Assembly: GCA_000149265.1 (NCBI GenBank)
Contig: CH003041.1
Span: 256,697 to 320,696 of the forward strand
Origin: Ciona savignyi
Taxonomy: Eukaryota; Chordata; Ascidiacea; Phlebobranchia; Cionidae
DNA length: 64,000 nt
Direction of reading: 5' to 3'
The notes beneath the pieces were generated by a model that saw only the letters and a list, made by a program, of their open reading frames with translations, did no database searches and was not told the origin of the DNA. A program made the position numbers and the translations under genes. Positions 23,908 through 34,671 of the stretch are shown in pieces (the stretch's first letter is position 1; each line of letters starts with the position of its first letter).

Positions 23908-24290
23908 TCATTGGAACAGTTTTTTATACATTGCTTGGGCCACTGAATCCTCTGCATTGAATGGTCGAAGTTATTTAAGGTCAACTGCATTAATTAATAT
24001 TTTTTAAACGATAGAGGAAACAGTTTAAATCTATAATATACTATGGCCTACTAAGAGATTGACTCACCAAAATTTTGAGACGATGATTCATATGTACTGT
24101 TGAAAAAAATGCTTTGTTAAGAATCAGGTACAGATTATTGGCGTCTTTGATATCGATGTCGCACATAAGTAGATGAAAGTCCTTACCTGTCCCAGCCCCC
24201 CCCTGACCTACGTCGACCCGTCCCACGTGGTTCGGAAAGGCACATTGGTGCAGACAGCAGGACGAGAACCAACAGTACAATCAGCTTCAT
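23908..24290 (-). CDS. Small secreted peptide precursor, paralogue 1
   Basis: Three exons: 24290-24187, 24096-24068, 23951-23908; phases 2 and 1 agree, giving 58 residues. The start is a typical signal peptide (MKLIVLLVLVLLSAPMCLSE). The middle is basic and Gly-rich (RGTGRRRSGGGWD), and the tail is short and Ser/Gln/acidic (SSSQNFEDSVAQAMYKKLFQ). The stop TGA directly follows FQ, and the paralogue stops at the same place. Leader, variable cationic middle and acidic tail resemble host-defence peptide precursors, including haemocyte peptides reported from Ciona. That match is by architecture only. Other secreted signals such as a neuropeptide are possible, although no dibasic-Gly amidation site is seen. 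Confidence 0.6.
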
Positions 24291-25062
24291 TGCTTTCGAT
24301 TTCTGGTGCTAATACAAGAATGTCTCGATGCGCCAATGCAAATGATGATATTAAAACTTTGCCTTTTTTCTTTCACTTTTAGTGGGAATCCATTTCATTT
24401 CGGTAACTCCGCTTATTAAGCAGAATTATTGACAGATGGGCTGTCCGTTAAGCGGTCGAACATACATTGGTGCAAAAATGCACACACTGTATAGTGGTGG
24501 ATTTCGAGTATGCTGGGTTTATTAAAGGTCTGCATTTTTGTACTTTCAGTGTTGGATCATCGTTAAACATTTTTGAAACAAACGTACAAGAATAAAAGCA
24601 ACCTATCCAGACTCAAGCTTGCCATCAGAAGTCTTGAGATTTTGGAAAGTCATTTATTCATCCCGATACACAAATTTTCGTGGGTCGACTGAGAGGTTTA
24701 TTCTGTTGGTATTACTTTTTATAGCTTTAACCTAGCATTTTCTTAAATTAAATTTTTTAAACAATATGGATGGGAAAATGTGCCTATGTATTTCACACTT
24801 CGTAGGTATATTGGACAAATAATCGCGGTAAGACTCACTACAAGAATCTCGAGCAGAAATAACAGAAGAGTTTTAATTGCTTTATCACGTGACAACAACA
24901 TTTCCGTTTTGTAATTCTTTAATAAACAAGATAAGGAAGACAGGAAACAGCCTTTCCTTTCCATAATATTACTCAAAAGCTCCTTTATAATCTATCGAGA
25001 CAAATACCACATGCTTGTGTAATACGTGATTTTGCTTGCTCTGTTGTTCGTATTATTGTATA

Positions 25063-25112
25063 AAATTTCGTATGGACGAGTGGTTAAGCGGCCGATACAT
25101 ATATACCACATT
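25063..25112 (+). repeat. SINE-2 (tRNA-like) head fragment
   Basis: GGACGAGTGGTTAAGCGGCC then GATACATATATACC. Counterpart of the fuller copy at 29395-29490, marking the right end of duplication copy 1. Confidence 0.55.
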
Positions 25113-26740
25113 ATATACTTAAACGCTGGTTATTTTTAAACTTTAAACAAAGTAAAAATTAACAGTTACTATGCTGGTCACTATAATAAGTATCCTTAAC
25201 AAACGACCTACCAGTATGCTTACTGACCAGGTGAATACCTAATAATTTTTGTCATTAGGCTGCTTTTCCCACACTATACACTCGTGATTCTTAAACAGGG
25301 ATGTTAGAGTCGCGTGTGGCTCTTAATTATTCCTATTGCGGCTCTCATTAACGCGTTTAATAAATATAGGAACAAGACGTCTAGTCCATGCTACCTTGTG
25401 TTGATTACGTGTGGCTTATTACACACTTAAGGCTTTGAATTAGGCTTTTACACTAAAACGGTTTAGCACTAATGCACAGCATTAAACTGGTTTGGGTAAA
25501 TTTATAGATTTTTTTAATTCAAACATTAGAAATGTAAAACTGTAAATGTGGTTGTAGAAGTATGTTATTTGGTTTGATTGTTTCGTTTTTAGCTGTTAAA
25601 ACTTCGGTAATCATCACGATTCATTCATAGATGACGTAAGGTACAGTTTAAGATGACGTTAGGCACAAACTTCTGAAATTTGCTTATAGTATAATATAAA
25701 CGCGTTAAGACAACTAAAATTAAAGGGTAAGGCTCACGATGCATGTAGTTAAGCATTATTCCAAGAGTTGGCTATAGATGCCTTATTTATCAATATCGCG
25801 TTTGACAAACTCGAGTTGAAGGCGATGAAACAGGACTTGTTGGTTTAAAAAATGAACGTACCGGTCACAAGCGATTTTTATTAATTTTTTGTTTTCGTTT
25901 ACCTTGCTTAAACTAGAATGCATTCAAAATTCTGTGATGTTTAGTGGGTTTGTTATCCGAAACATATCACTGTTGGTTTAAATAATTGCATTTAACAAGA
26001 TCCGACCGAAGCTACCCCGCCCAAATACTTGCACCAAATAAAAAGTAGCCGATGACGACGCCATAAAACACGTTGTTAAATAACAGCAAAATATAATGTT
26101 TCGGCCAAAGAAATATTTAAAATTCGCAATGGATTTCTCGCCTGTGAATTGTCTTGTACAATTGTGTTTTTAAAAACTGATTCTAACCTCGAAAATAGAG
26201 GTATATAAGACCCGCAGTCGGCAACATAAGGCCCGCAGCCGGCCGGAAATGTAAAGAAATACCACATTGCCCGCAGCATCTTTTCAAAATGTAGTAATTA
26301 TATTATTATAGGGACCTGTTGAATGTAATAACTTTATAAATTTGCCGTCCTCTGCTTATTTGTTGTTTTTGTTGCATCTGTTTAGTTTACACTTCTTTGT
26401 TTTTGATCCTTCATAAAAACAATAAATAAAAAAATCATATTATTTAAAATATAGTAAACTACTACTATATAATAAAATAAAAACAAATAATAAACTATAC
26501 GGACGCACTCGCGAAATTCAATTACTACTTTTGTTGCGATCTCTATCATATAGCAAATAACAAAATATAGTAATACGAATTCAAAAATGATGCAACTTGA
26601 ATATTTAAAAAAATGGAATCCTTCATGGAGCTTATTTACCGGTCCTAGTTTAGAACACATAGTTGTATCGTGAGCAATACCGTTTAAATATAGAAGTCGG
26701 TTTATGTGTGGGTGGCGGTTTTTATTTTTTACAGGGTTAA

Positions 26741-26835
26741 GTTTCGAACCCATGATGGGCTCGTCCCTTACACCTTTTTATATAGTTGGTATATGTATCG
26801 GTCGCGTTAACCATTAGGCCACACGACCGTACATG
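26741..26835 (-). repeat. SINE-2 (tRNA-like) copy
   Basis: Begins GTTTCGAACCCATGATGGGC and ends GGCCACACGACCGTACATG. Good-quality minus-strand copy. A second degenerate head follows at about 26838-26871. Confidence 0.75.
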
Positions 26836-27056
26836 TGTGGGTCGCGTTGGCAATTGGTTCTCACGACCGTATACTATTTCTATGAAGCTGTCGTAGGAAT
26901 CTACTTTACCAGCACTTGTACGTCATCTAGTGTCCACATATAGTCAATGAAATGTCGTATTTGTTATTCAGCTCAAATCGTTAAAATGGTACTAACATCA
27001 TATAAGGAGTTAAAATGATATGTTAGACATTAGAAAAACTTGAGTTAGTCTAAGTC

Positions 27057-29440
27057 CGGCAGCAAAATAAGAGGCAACATGTTAAAGTACAACAAGACGT
27101 CCGAACAATACTTTTATTTACCGTCCACGGTGTATATCGAATCTAGGCCTAAATCCCACCTAAATGCTGGATTTCCAATGCGCCCCACGTCTAGAGATAT
27201 ACAAGTTTTATAATTCGGTATAAATACTCACTAAATTAAAGGAATCACCATAAATGTTAAGTTTTAGGTTGACAGGCGGAGTTTTTTTTTCATAATAAAG
27301 TGATCTTGTTAAATCATTTCATATTAAAGCGATTATTTTAAACCATTTTAAACATTTATCATCTTAAACACATTAGACATAATATGGATGTAAGATATCA
27401 CGACCCATTAATGTTTTATTGATGTCTATGGTGAATAATAAAATGCGTCACAACTCAAAATACGTCACAGAGGGAGTTTATGTTACAATATCTATACCCG
27501 ACCGCGTGTTCTTAGAACATGCTTTCTTTTTGATTCAGTCACCGTACAGACTGCAGCACAGCAATTTTATCCGATATCGTATTTTTCCGTCCCGGTTTTA
27601 AAGCCTAAGTTTGGTGAGTGTATAATGTTTGTTATTTTATACGTATACCCGTCAATTACTAATTTCGGTCCCTTTATTTTAATTATACAGAAAACCGTAT
27701 CGTCCCCGCAACCTTCCGTTTCGTAACTGTTCCATTCCGTATCAACCTTCCGTTCCGTATCTACAACCGTTTCGTACTAACCCTTAACCGCCAATTATAA
27801 TTAGGGGACATAACCTGCCTTTTCATTTTTTTATATAAGTTATTTTTAAAATAGAACGTTACTCCACCAGTGAAAGTAACAATGGATCTAAACTTTTGGT
27901 TAAAAAATCAATTGACAACACTGTTCAATCCCGCAATTTTATTTCAAATTACTTCAAATCAAATTTTCTTTGTTTTTTTTGCAGCCTGAAAAGAAATTAA
28001 AATATTTCAAAAAAAATTAATTTAAAACAAATATTTGTAATCTATTAACACCACACACTAATTAAGTAAGCGGAGTGTGACAAAATATTAAACTAAAGTT
28101 TTAATACTGACCTTCGGTTTAAAGAGGCTTGTTGTTTTAACTTACTGGAACAGTTTTTCAAACATTGCTTGCTCCACTAAGTCCTCTGCATTGAATGGTC
28201 GAAGTTATTTAAGGTCAACAGCATTAATTTGTATTTTTTACGACCGAGGAAACAGTCTGCATCTTTAATATACTATATAGCTTACTAATAGATTGACTCA
28301 CCAAAATTTTGAGACGATGATTTTTCTTTACTGTTGAAAAAAATGCTTTGTTAAGAATCAGTTACAGATTATTGTCGTCTTTCATATCGATGCCGCACAT
28401 AAGCAGAATAAAACCTTACCTGTCCCACGACCATGTTCTTCTTTGTCCAAGAGGTGGCTCGGCAAGGCACATTGGTGCAGACAGGACAAGAACCAACAGT
28501 ACAATCAGCTTCATTGCTTTCGATTTCTGGCGCTAAACAAGAATGTCTCGATGCGCCAATGCAAATGATTATATTAAAACTTTGCCTTTTTTAAAGTTCT
28601 CTCACTTTTAATGGAATCCATTTCATTCCGGTGACTCCGCCTATTAGGCAGGATTATTGACAGATGACTGTCGATTAAGCGGATGAAAATACATTGGTAC
28701 AAAAATGCACATACTGTAGTGGTAAATTTCGAGTGCATCCCTAAGTTCTAAGATAACTTGCACATTTATTTTGACTTCAGGTTAAAACTCGGTCTTAGTG
28801 TGGCGCAAAACGCTTAGAAATTCCTAAATTGTTGCTGTTAACAAAATTCTGCAAACTTTGAGTGCATTTTTTACTTCGAGTGTTCGGTATAATCGTTAAA
28901 CATTTTGAGAACCAACATGGGCTGGAATAATAATTGCAACCTATCTATATACATGTTCCCATATTGCCATCAGAAGTCCTGAGACGGTCGATAGTCATAT
29001 ATTCATCCCTCTTGAATATAAGTTTAAAAAAATAATAATATGCATATATACTAATAAAACAATGGGCCCATGTATTTCACACTTCGTAGGTATATTGGAC
29101 CAAAATTCGCGGTTGTGAGACCTACCACTAGAAGCCCAAGTCTCTGTATATTCAGCTACGAGAGAATGACAGGGTTGCAGAAGAAGAAAAACACAGAGCT
29201 TTGATTGCTTTACCACGTGACAACAATATTTCCGTTTTGTAATTCTTGGATAAACGACATAACGGAGACAGAACAACACATTTCCTTTCAATAATATTAC
29301 TCAAATGCTCTTTTAAGATCCAGCTAGACACATACCACATGGGCGATACGTGCTTAGGCTTACTCTGTTATTCGTTTTATTGTATACAATGTCGAACGGT
29401 CGTGTGGACGAGTGGTTAACGCGGCCGATACATATACCAA
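27057..29440. repeat. Segmental duplication, copy 2
   Basis: Collinear with 22206-25112. It lacks the SINE and the roughly 0.9-kb segment of copy 1, but carries its own insert of about 500 bp (27387-27893) containing repeated CCGTTCCGTATC-like motifs. Confidence 0.8.
28142..28514 (-). CDS. Small secreted peptide precursor, paralogue 2
   Basis: Three exons: 28514-28420, 28330-28302, 28185-28142; phases identical to paralogue 1, giving 55 residues. Signal peptide MKLIVLLVLVLSAPMCLAEP, a divergent middle (LGQRRTWSWD) and a tail containing SSSQNFEDLVEQAMFEKLFQ, then TAA. The stop overlaps a donor-like CAG/TAAGT; since paralogue 1 has a plain TGA at the same codon, I read it as a stop. Leader and tail are conserved while the middle changes length and charge, as in families whose mature peptide sits between leader and tail. 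A poly(A) signal-like AATAAA is present downstream on this strand near 27945. Function inferred only. Confidence 0.6.
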
Positions 29441-29490
29441 TTTATATACAAAAAATTTTTTTTAGGATAATGCAATCGTGGGTTCGAAAC
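29395..29490 (+). repeat. SINE-2 (tRNA-like) copy
   Basis: ACGGTCGTGTGGACGAGTGG head, GCGGCCGATACATATACC, and end CGTGGGTTCGAAAC. Confidence 0.75.
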
Positions 29491-29842
29491 TAAATTTGGT
29501 AATAAAAATATAGTACAAAAGTCACCACTTACCTGGTTATTAAAACCTATAACAAAGTAAAATATCTTTCGATCATCCTTTGTGTTTCGAGTTTCGAGAT
29601 AATATAGTAAACTGATACAAGAGAGAAAATCTGAAAAATGAGGAAACGGTGTAAATTTACCATTTAAAATAGGCCACAAAACTAAACATAATTTGCTGCT
29701 TTTAAGTGGTGCAGGGTTATTAAACGTCCCATAAAATTGCTGGGGTGTAATTTGACTTTAATGTTTTCATCTTAAGATCCTCGCCTGGCAGTTGTCGCAA
29801 CTTATGTGCCTTATTCTCCATGAAGCTTATCTACCGGTACTA

Positions 29843-29939
29843 CTTTTGAACTCACCATCATATCGCCCTTAAGACCGCTTTCGTATAGAATACGGTTTAT
29901 GTATGGCGTCGGCTTAAACATTCGGCCACACGACGGTAC
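29843..29939 (-). repeat. SINE-2 (tRNA-like) copy, diverged
   Basis: Minus orientation, with CGGCCACACGACGGTAC as the complemented head and a decayed B-box end (TTTTGAACTC). Confidence 0.6.
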
Positions 29940-31410
29940 TATCCCCCACGTAGCTTCCTTTCGTATCCACTTTAACAGCGCTTGTACGTCATCTAGTGCC
30001 AACATATATCCAATAAAATATCGTATCTGTTTTTCATTTCAATAATTAAAATAGCACTACATTGGTTTATATTGATACAGGTATAAGAGCTTTATGACTG
30101 TTGTCGCCCGTGCGATCTACCATAACGTGATGATCCCACACATTTAGGCTTTTTTAGAGACTTATATGCGAAAGCATTGTACCAGTTCTTTGTAAAATGA
30201 TATTTTAGACATTATAAATAACTTAAGGTCTTAAGCAATGGCTAATTTTTTAGAAATTAAAAAATAAAAACACATTTATATCTTGATATTTTAGAAATCA
30301 TAAACAACTTAAGTAATGGATAATTTTTTTAGAAATTCAAGAATAAAAAACGCATTTATATCTTGATCTTTTTATACCAATTTTTCATCCATATTTTGCA
30401 ATTTAGACAGAACGGAATTTCGCAACCGGAGAAAAACCTTTAAGCAATGTTAAATATCCTGGTCGAGATGTAATCAGCCAGCAATTTTAATAAGAAGCAA
30501 AACGAGAAATTTCAAGTTCCTAAAAACAATATAAGAGAGCGAATCGACTTGATTTGACGGAAGTTGTCCATTCACAATAACTTTTAATAAAATTTTGCAC
30601 AAATCTTAGAGACAGGTGTGCAGATTTCTCTTAGCCTTAAAAGTATAAATTAATGAGTATACTTATATATTCAACAGAATACATGCATTATTTGTTTTAT
30701 ATTATTTTTTTTAAAAGATTGTATTCTGTATCTAAAACACTTTAATCAGTAGATTTGTTATCAAAGTTTAATCACAGTAAAATCGAACAACCGTAGTATA
30801 AAAAAAGTGCAGATAAAGGGTGAATGTAAAGACTGCTGTAACAAAACAATACTAAAATTGTAAAAGAAATTAAATAATTGCAAGTTAAATGAAAAAAATG
30901 TGTATATCAGAGGCTGTGGGTTGACTTATATGTGCAGAAAATAAAACGCACACTGCAGAGAATTTGGCCAGCGAGTTTATATCGACCGACAGAAAGGTTT
31001 ACACAAAGCAAACGGTATCACTTCGGGACAAGGTATATACAATCAAATATCAGAAACAAACTTTGTCGCTACATGTAAATATCCGTAAAAATTGCCGTTG
31101 GAAGCTTTTCTGTAAAGTAAACCATGACCAAATTTTGAAATTTTGGATATGGGATTCTGCCATCTATATATCAAGTTTGGTGTTAATCGTTCTAGACATT
31201 GACGTTGTAAGTGGCCCGAACGACACCGCTTTATATGCCGATTTTTTTATATACAAAACGGTCTTGGTTACGAACAAATCATGAGTTCGAAATTTAGCCC
31301 GGTTGACTGGATAACCTGGTCACAAGCATTCAAGTAAAAATGAGAAAACTACTATTTGTTCTCTCAATGCAAGGGACCCATAACCGATCATGTAAACAAC
31401 AAATTCACTG

Positions 31411-34400
31411 TTATCCAGTTAAAAACAGAAATGTTAGAAGGGCAGTAACTGTGCAAAGTGAATTGTAAGGTTTCCAGGATCCATTTCCTTCTGTCACTGT
31501 CTGTGTTTGATCAATTGGTGACGTACTAGATGTTGATGACGAAATTGTCGATGATGTATAAGATGATGACGTTTCAGACGTTGTGTCGGATGTAACATAT
31601 GACAATAAAGAAGTCGGTGAAGCATTAGATGTAACATATGATGAAGAAGTAGCCGGTGAAGTATCTGACGTCGTTTGAGATGCTGTAGCTTGTGTCGTAA
31701 TCACAGGGTCGGAGATTAATTTCAACTCAACAGGAAAATGATCGCTTACCGCCAGCGCCTATGATTGTTAATGTTTGTGACGCAATAACAAGCACACGTG
31801 ATATTACATTACCTCGTCTTGTGTAAGGTTGAAATGGGTATCGAACCGGAAAACGTCAGCGCAACAGACTTTCGGAAGAAGGTCACCAGTGACTATCAAT
31901 CTGGAATAAATGTATTGGGCGTTATACAGCTAATTAAAAAAATGTAGCTACGTCAATAAGAAAACAACCTGTCATAAGCGCAGTTGCTATTGGACACCGT
32001 CGTATCTACGTCATCAGCTATCAACCAATGGAATGCACTCTCCGATCTAAGTTGAACGCCGCTCCAGCATGATTGACAGACATACGAACAGTCAGCATTC
32101 AAGTCGCCCAATATTATTGAGTCCTGGTTTATAAAAGGGTTTTCACATATATCCAAGTATGGTGAAAAAGAGTTGATTATTGTGAAGCGATCTATCTGTT
32201 GACTTTAAGATTAAGTTATTTTAAAGTATTTAGTTTGGGTTTTTGAAATATGACATAGATGGTGTGCTAAGCCAAACAACCGGTTATACACACAACCTTT
32301 TTTACAGAGCCATATTTTGAAACCAGGATGGGCTCGCTACTCCGAACGTTTTTGTACAGAAATCGGTATATGTACCAGACGCGTTAACCATTCAGTCACA
32401 TGACCGTACTTCAAACACAATCATCATCGGGTTACCGAAGCTATTGCAGTGTATTGTATATGATAGACACGTTCCTTCAATTTGGTAGAACCCATTAATG
32501 CGCTGGGTTCAGGCAATGTCCGTAAAGTGCCTTGCACAAGGACACAACAGACTATAGCTAGCGACCAGTTTCGCACCTGCAACCTTTCGATTGAAAGGCG
32601 ACGCACTTAACCGCAAGGCCAACCGGCCGGACAAAAAATATGCGTTAGTTTTTTTTTGTATGACGGTGCATGGACGTGAATCCGGTCAAATAGCCGAATC
32701 TTTTATTTCCTTTTAAATTGAAGTTGTACCATTTTCCTCATTTCAATTCATCGTGTAATTGTATGACCTGTTGCTTGACACAGTTGAATAATGAATGTTA
32801 CCTACTCACATTCCCATAAATAGAAGTCGATTCCTCATACACTTGGATAAGTGCGTTCATTTCATTTACAGCATCTGAGGGCTTTGCATGCATGGGTATC
32901 AGAGTGAAATCGATTCCTGAGTAAAGATAAGTTAATGGCGGGACTTTTTAACAACTTAATTTTTATTTAATGAAGTGCTGGCGAATTTTATCGCATCGTT
33001 TTTATACCGCTGTGGTGTTACGTGGTTGATGCGAATAAAAGTACCTATACATACGTAAAAAGAATGTAGAATACAGTTGCAGCGATATATATATATACAG
33101 TATATATTATCGCTGCAACTGTATAGTTTTTTACTTATTAAAATAAAAAAAATGTGTCAAACATATATATATATATATACTGTATATACCGGTATATATA
33201 TAGGATGAGACTTTTTTGACACCGTTTTTATTTGTATAAGCACATGGGACATAAGACTACGCACATGATGACTTAAACGAACAAGCCATACCTGCTGACC
33301 ACCTAAATCTCACAATCAGTGGTTCACGTTCAAACGCATCGCTCGTATCGTTGAATTGAAATTCGCCAATCTTTGACAATTTGTCTCGTCTGTTGGTTTT
33401 AATTAATTTAATTAATTAGTCAAATATTTCTAAATTCATGAAGCCAAATGAAACAAACTGCTTTAGTTTCAAAGCCTTTGTACAAACACAATAGTAACAA
33501 AACGTAACTGGTAAGATACGACACCCATTGTATGATAACATTACAGCCATTGTTCGTACAAGTATGTTTACAGCATATTTGTTACTTTGTAAAGTATTGT
33601 TCTTTTGATTTCACTAGAAGTGCGCTCTTTAAAAATGCTCAAGTTAGTAAAACTCGACACACAGAAATTTACAAATCTGATAAATTTACTGCAAAGTGCT
33701 TCCCAAAATTGCTTAAGCTTACGTAGGCATATATATAATTAAACTTTTCGATTACTGAAAGTATCCTTGAAATATGTTACTGTATCATTACTTGATATCA
33801 GTTTAAAGCAAAAGAGTATGGCGAATACTAGCTGTATATTGTCGTTCACAGCATTTGCCTTGTAACTAAATCACAGGAAACTGCTGACGTACACCGCAAG
33901 CACATATACACGCGTACACTGTGCTGAACTAAGCCAATAGTATAACTAAAGTGCTATTTCATACTTGTAAACAAATCCATATTGTTCCTTCGATGCCGTG
34001 CGTCCAACTCGAATGCCCATGAAATGATCATAAAGATCTGAAACTTGATTTAGCTGGCTAATCAACTCTGGGAATGCAGTTTCTTGTATATCTCGTATTT
34101 CTTGAACAACTATGAGATCGTATCTGGCCAATATCTGTGTTTAGAATGTGTAAGTTTAAAGAGACACGAGATTTTTCTTGGCTTCATTTCTTCACTGTTT
34201 TTTTGCATTCCTTGTTTTTTGTAAGCATTAAGTTAAACAATACATTCATTATTGTACTGAATATATGTAAACATACGTATAATAAATACAAGTAGTCTTT
34301 GAAACACCTGATACCTGTATTAAAACTTGTACGACCTCGGGCTTGGATACTTTAGTTTGCCCGAACACTTGAATGTTAAAAGCTGACAGCAGAAGCTCTT

Positions 34401-34458
34401 CTTGCGCGTATCCGTATGAAGAACATATAATTAGACTGGTGACTAGTAGCACGAACAT
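31411..34458 (-). CDS. DNase I family endonuclease, probably GPI-anchored
   Basis: Seven exons: 34458-34315, 34134-33965, 33389-33292, 32916-32810, 32123-31969, 31900-31813, 31758-31411; all phases agree, giving 369 residues. The ATG at 34458 opens a signal peptide (MFVLLVTSLIICSSYGYA). DNase I landmarks follow in order: SAFNIQVFG (Asn28), VVQEIRD (Glu60), PMHAKPSDAV (His147), GDLNADCSY (Asp180, Asn182), the NCAYDR disulphide cysteine, and SDHFPVE (Asp260, His261). The catalytic set is complete, so Mg/Ca-dependent DNA hydrolysis outside the cell or in the secretory route is expected. After the catalytic fold comes a Ser/Thr-rich stretch (about 275-345) and a hydrophobic end (TVTALLTFLFLTG), as in GPI-anchored proteins. 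The small-loop disulphide of mammalian DNase I is not visible. The exon 5 donor (GTTGTT) is weak but keeps phase. Confidence 0.88.
32314..32409 (-). repeat. SINE-2 (tRNA-like) copy
   Basis: Minus-strand copy in an intron of the DNase gene, immediately followed by a truncated SINE-1 copy. Confidence 0.65.
32425..32632 (-). repeat. SINE-1 copy, truncated at the tail side
   Basis: Good tRNA-like head (complement of CCGGCCGGTTGGCCTTGCGG at 32611-32630) and body. The tail half is replaced by the adjoining SINE-2 copy. Intronic in the DNase gene. Confidence 0.75.
33071..33124. repeat. Perfect 17-bp inverted repeat around a TA-rich core
   Basis: ATACAGTTGCAGCGATA at 33071-33087 is exactly complemented by TATCGCTGCAACTGTAT at 33108-33124. 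The 20-bp spacer is mostly alternating TA. The whole can fold as a hairpin or cruciform. It lies in intron 3 of the DNase gene. Confidence 0.85.
33163..33202. repeat. Alternating TA/ATAC-rich microsatellite
   Basis: A run of alternating A and T with an embedded TACTGTATATACCGGTATATA palindrome-like core. Intron of the DNase gene. Confidence 0.6.
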
Positions 34459-34662
34459 AATATTGTTTGGATACTTCAATTACAATCCATAATTTCAACC
34501 TTATAACGTAAAATACGTTTAGGCATATAAAAAATAACGTCAAATAAGTTTGCGCTTATTTCTGTATTAACAACCAGTCCTAAATATCCCTTTCGGTTAT
34601 AACTGCATATGATATGAAACTGCAGGTCGCAACATGGAGTAAACTTACTTTGTTATCTAGAG

Positions 34663-34671
34663 CTATTTATA
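34663..34671 (-). promoter_or_regulatory. Candidate TATA box upstream of the DNase gene
   Basis: The minus strand reads TATAAATAG about 205 bp upstream of the DNase start codon. Position fits a promoter with a moderate leader; no other support. Confidence 0.3.

Larger units (their letters stand above)
22206..25112. repeat. Segmental duplication, copy 1
   Basis: Matches 27057-29440 in collinear blocks: 22206-22308, 22547-22690, about 23580-23650, and 23660-25112. Shared landmarks include GGATTTCCAATGCGCCC, CAATTGACAACACTGTTCAA and the small peptide gene. Differences are a SINE at 22309-22546 and an extra roughly 0.9-kb segment in this copy. Confidence 0.8.
24291..28141. other. Intergenic spacer between duplicated peptide genes
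   Basis: Holds the upstream flank of copy 1 (to 25112), an AT-rich spacer, tRNA-like SINE copies and the downstream flank of copy 2. The long open frame at 26382-26753 (minus) is low-complexity AT-rich sequence running into a SINE-2 copy. Confidence 0.4.
28515..31410. other. Intergenic region, upstream flank and repeats
   Basis: Up to 29440 this is duplicated flank. Beyond it is AT-rich sequence with tRNA-like SINE copies. The open plus frame at 30964-31284 ends in a degenerate SINE-2 segment, so I do not call it a gene. At 30220-30370 two degenerate copies of a motif containing ATTTATATCTTGAT are present. Confidence 0.4.

Noticed and set aside
26382..26753. 123-codon minus-strand open frame with long hydrophobic Tyr/Phe/Ile runs
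   Set aside because: AT-rich low-complexity sequence beginning inside a SINE-2 copy. Apparent membrane segments are an effect of base composition.
30964..31284. 106-codon plus-strand open frame
   Set aside because: Its C-terminal part is a degenerate SINE-2 sequence and the start is not an ATG in good context.
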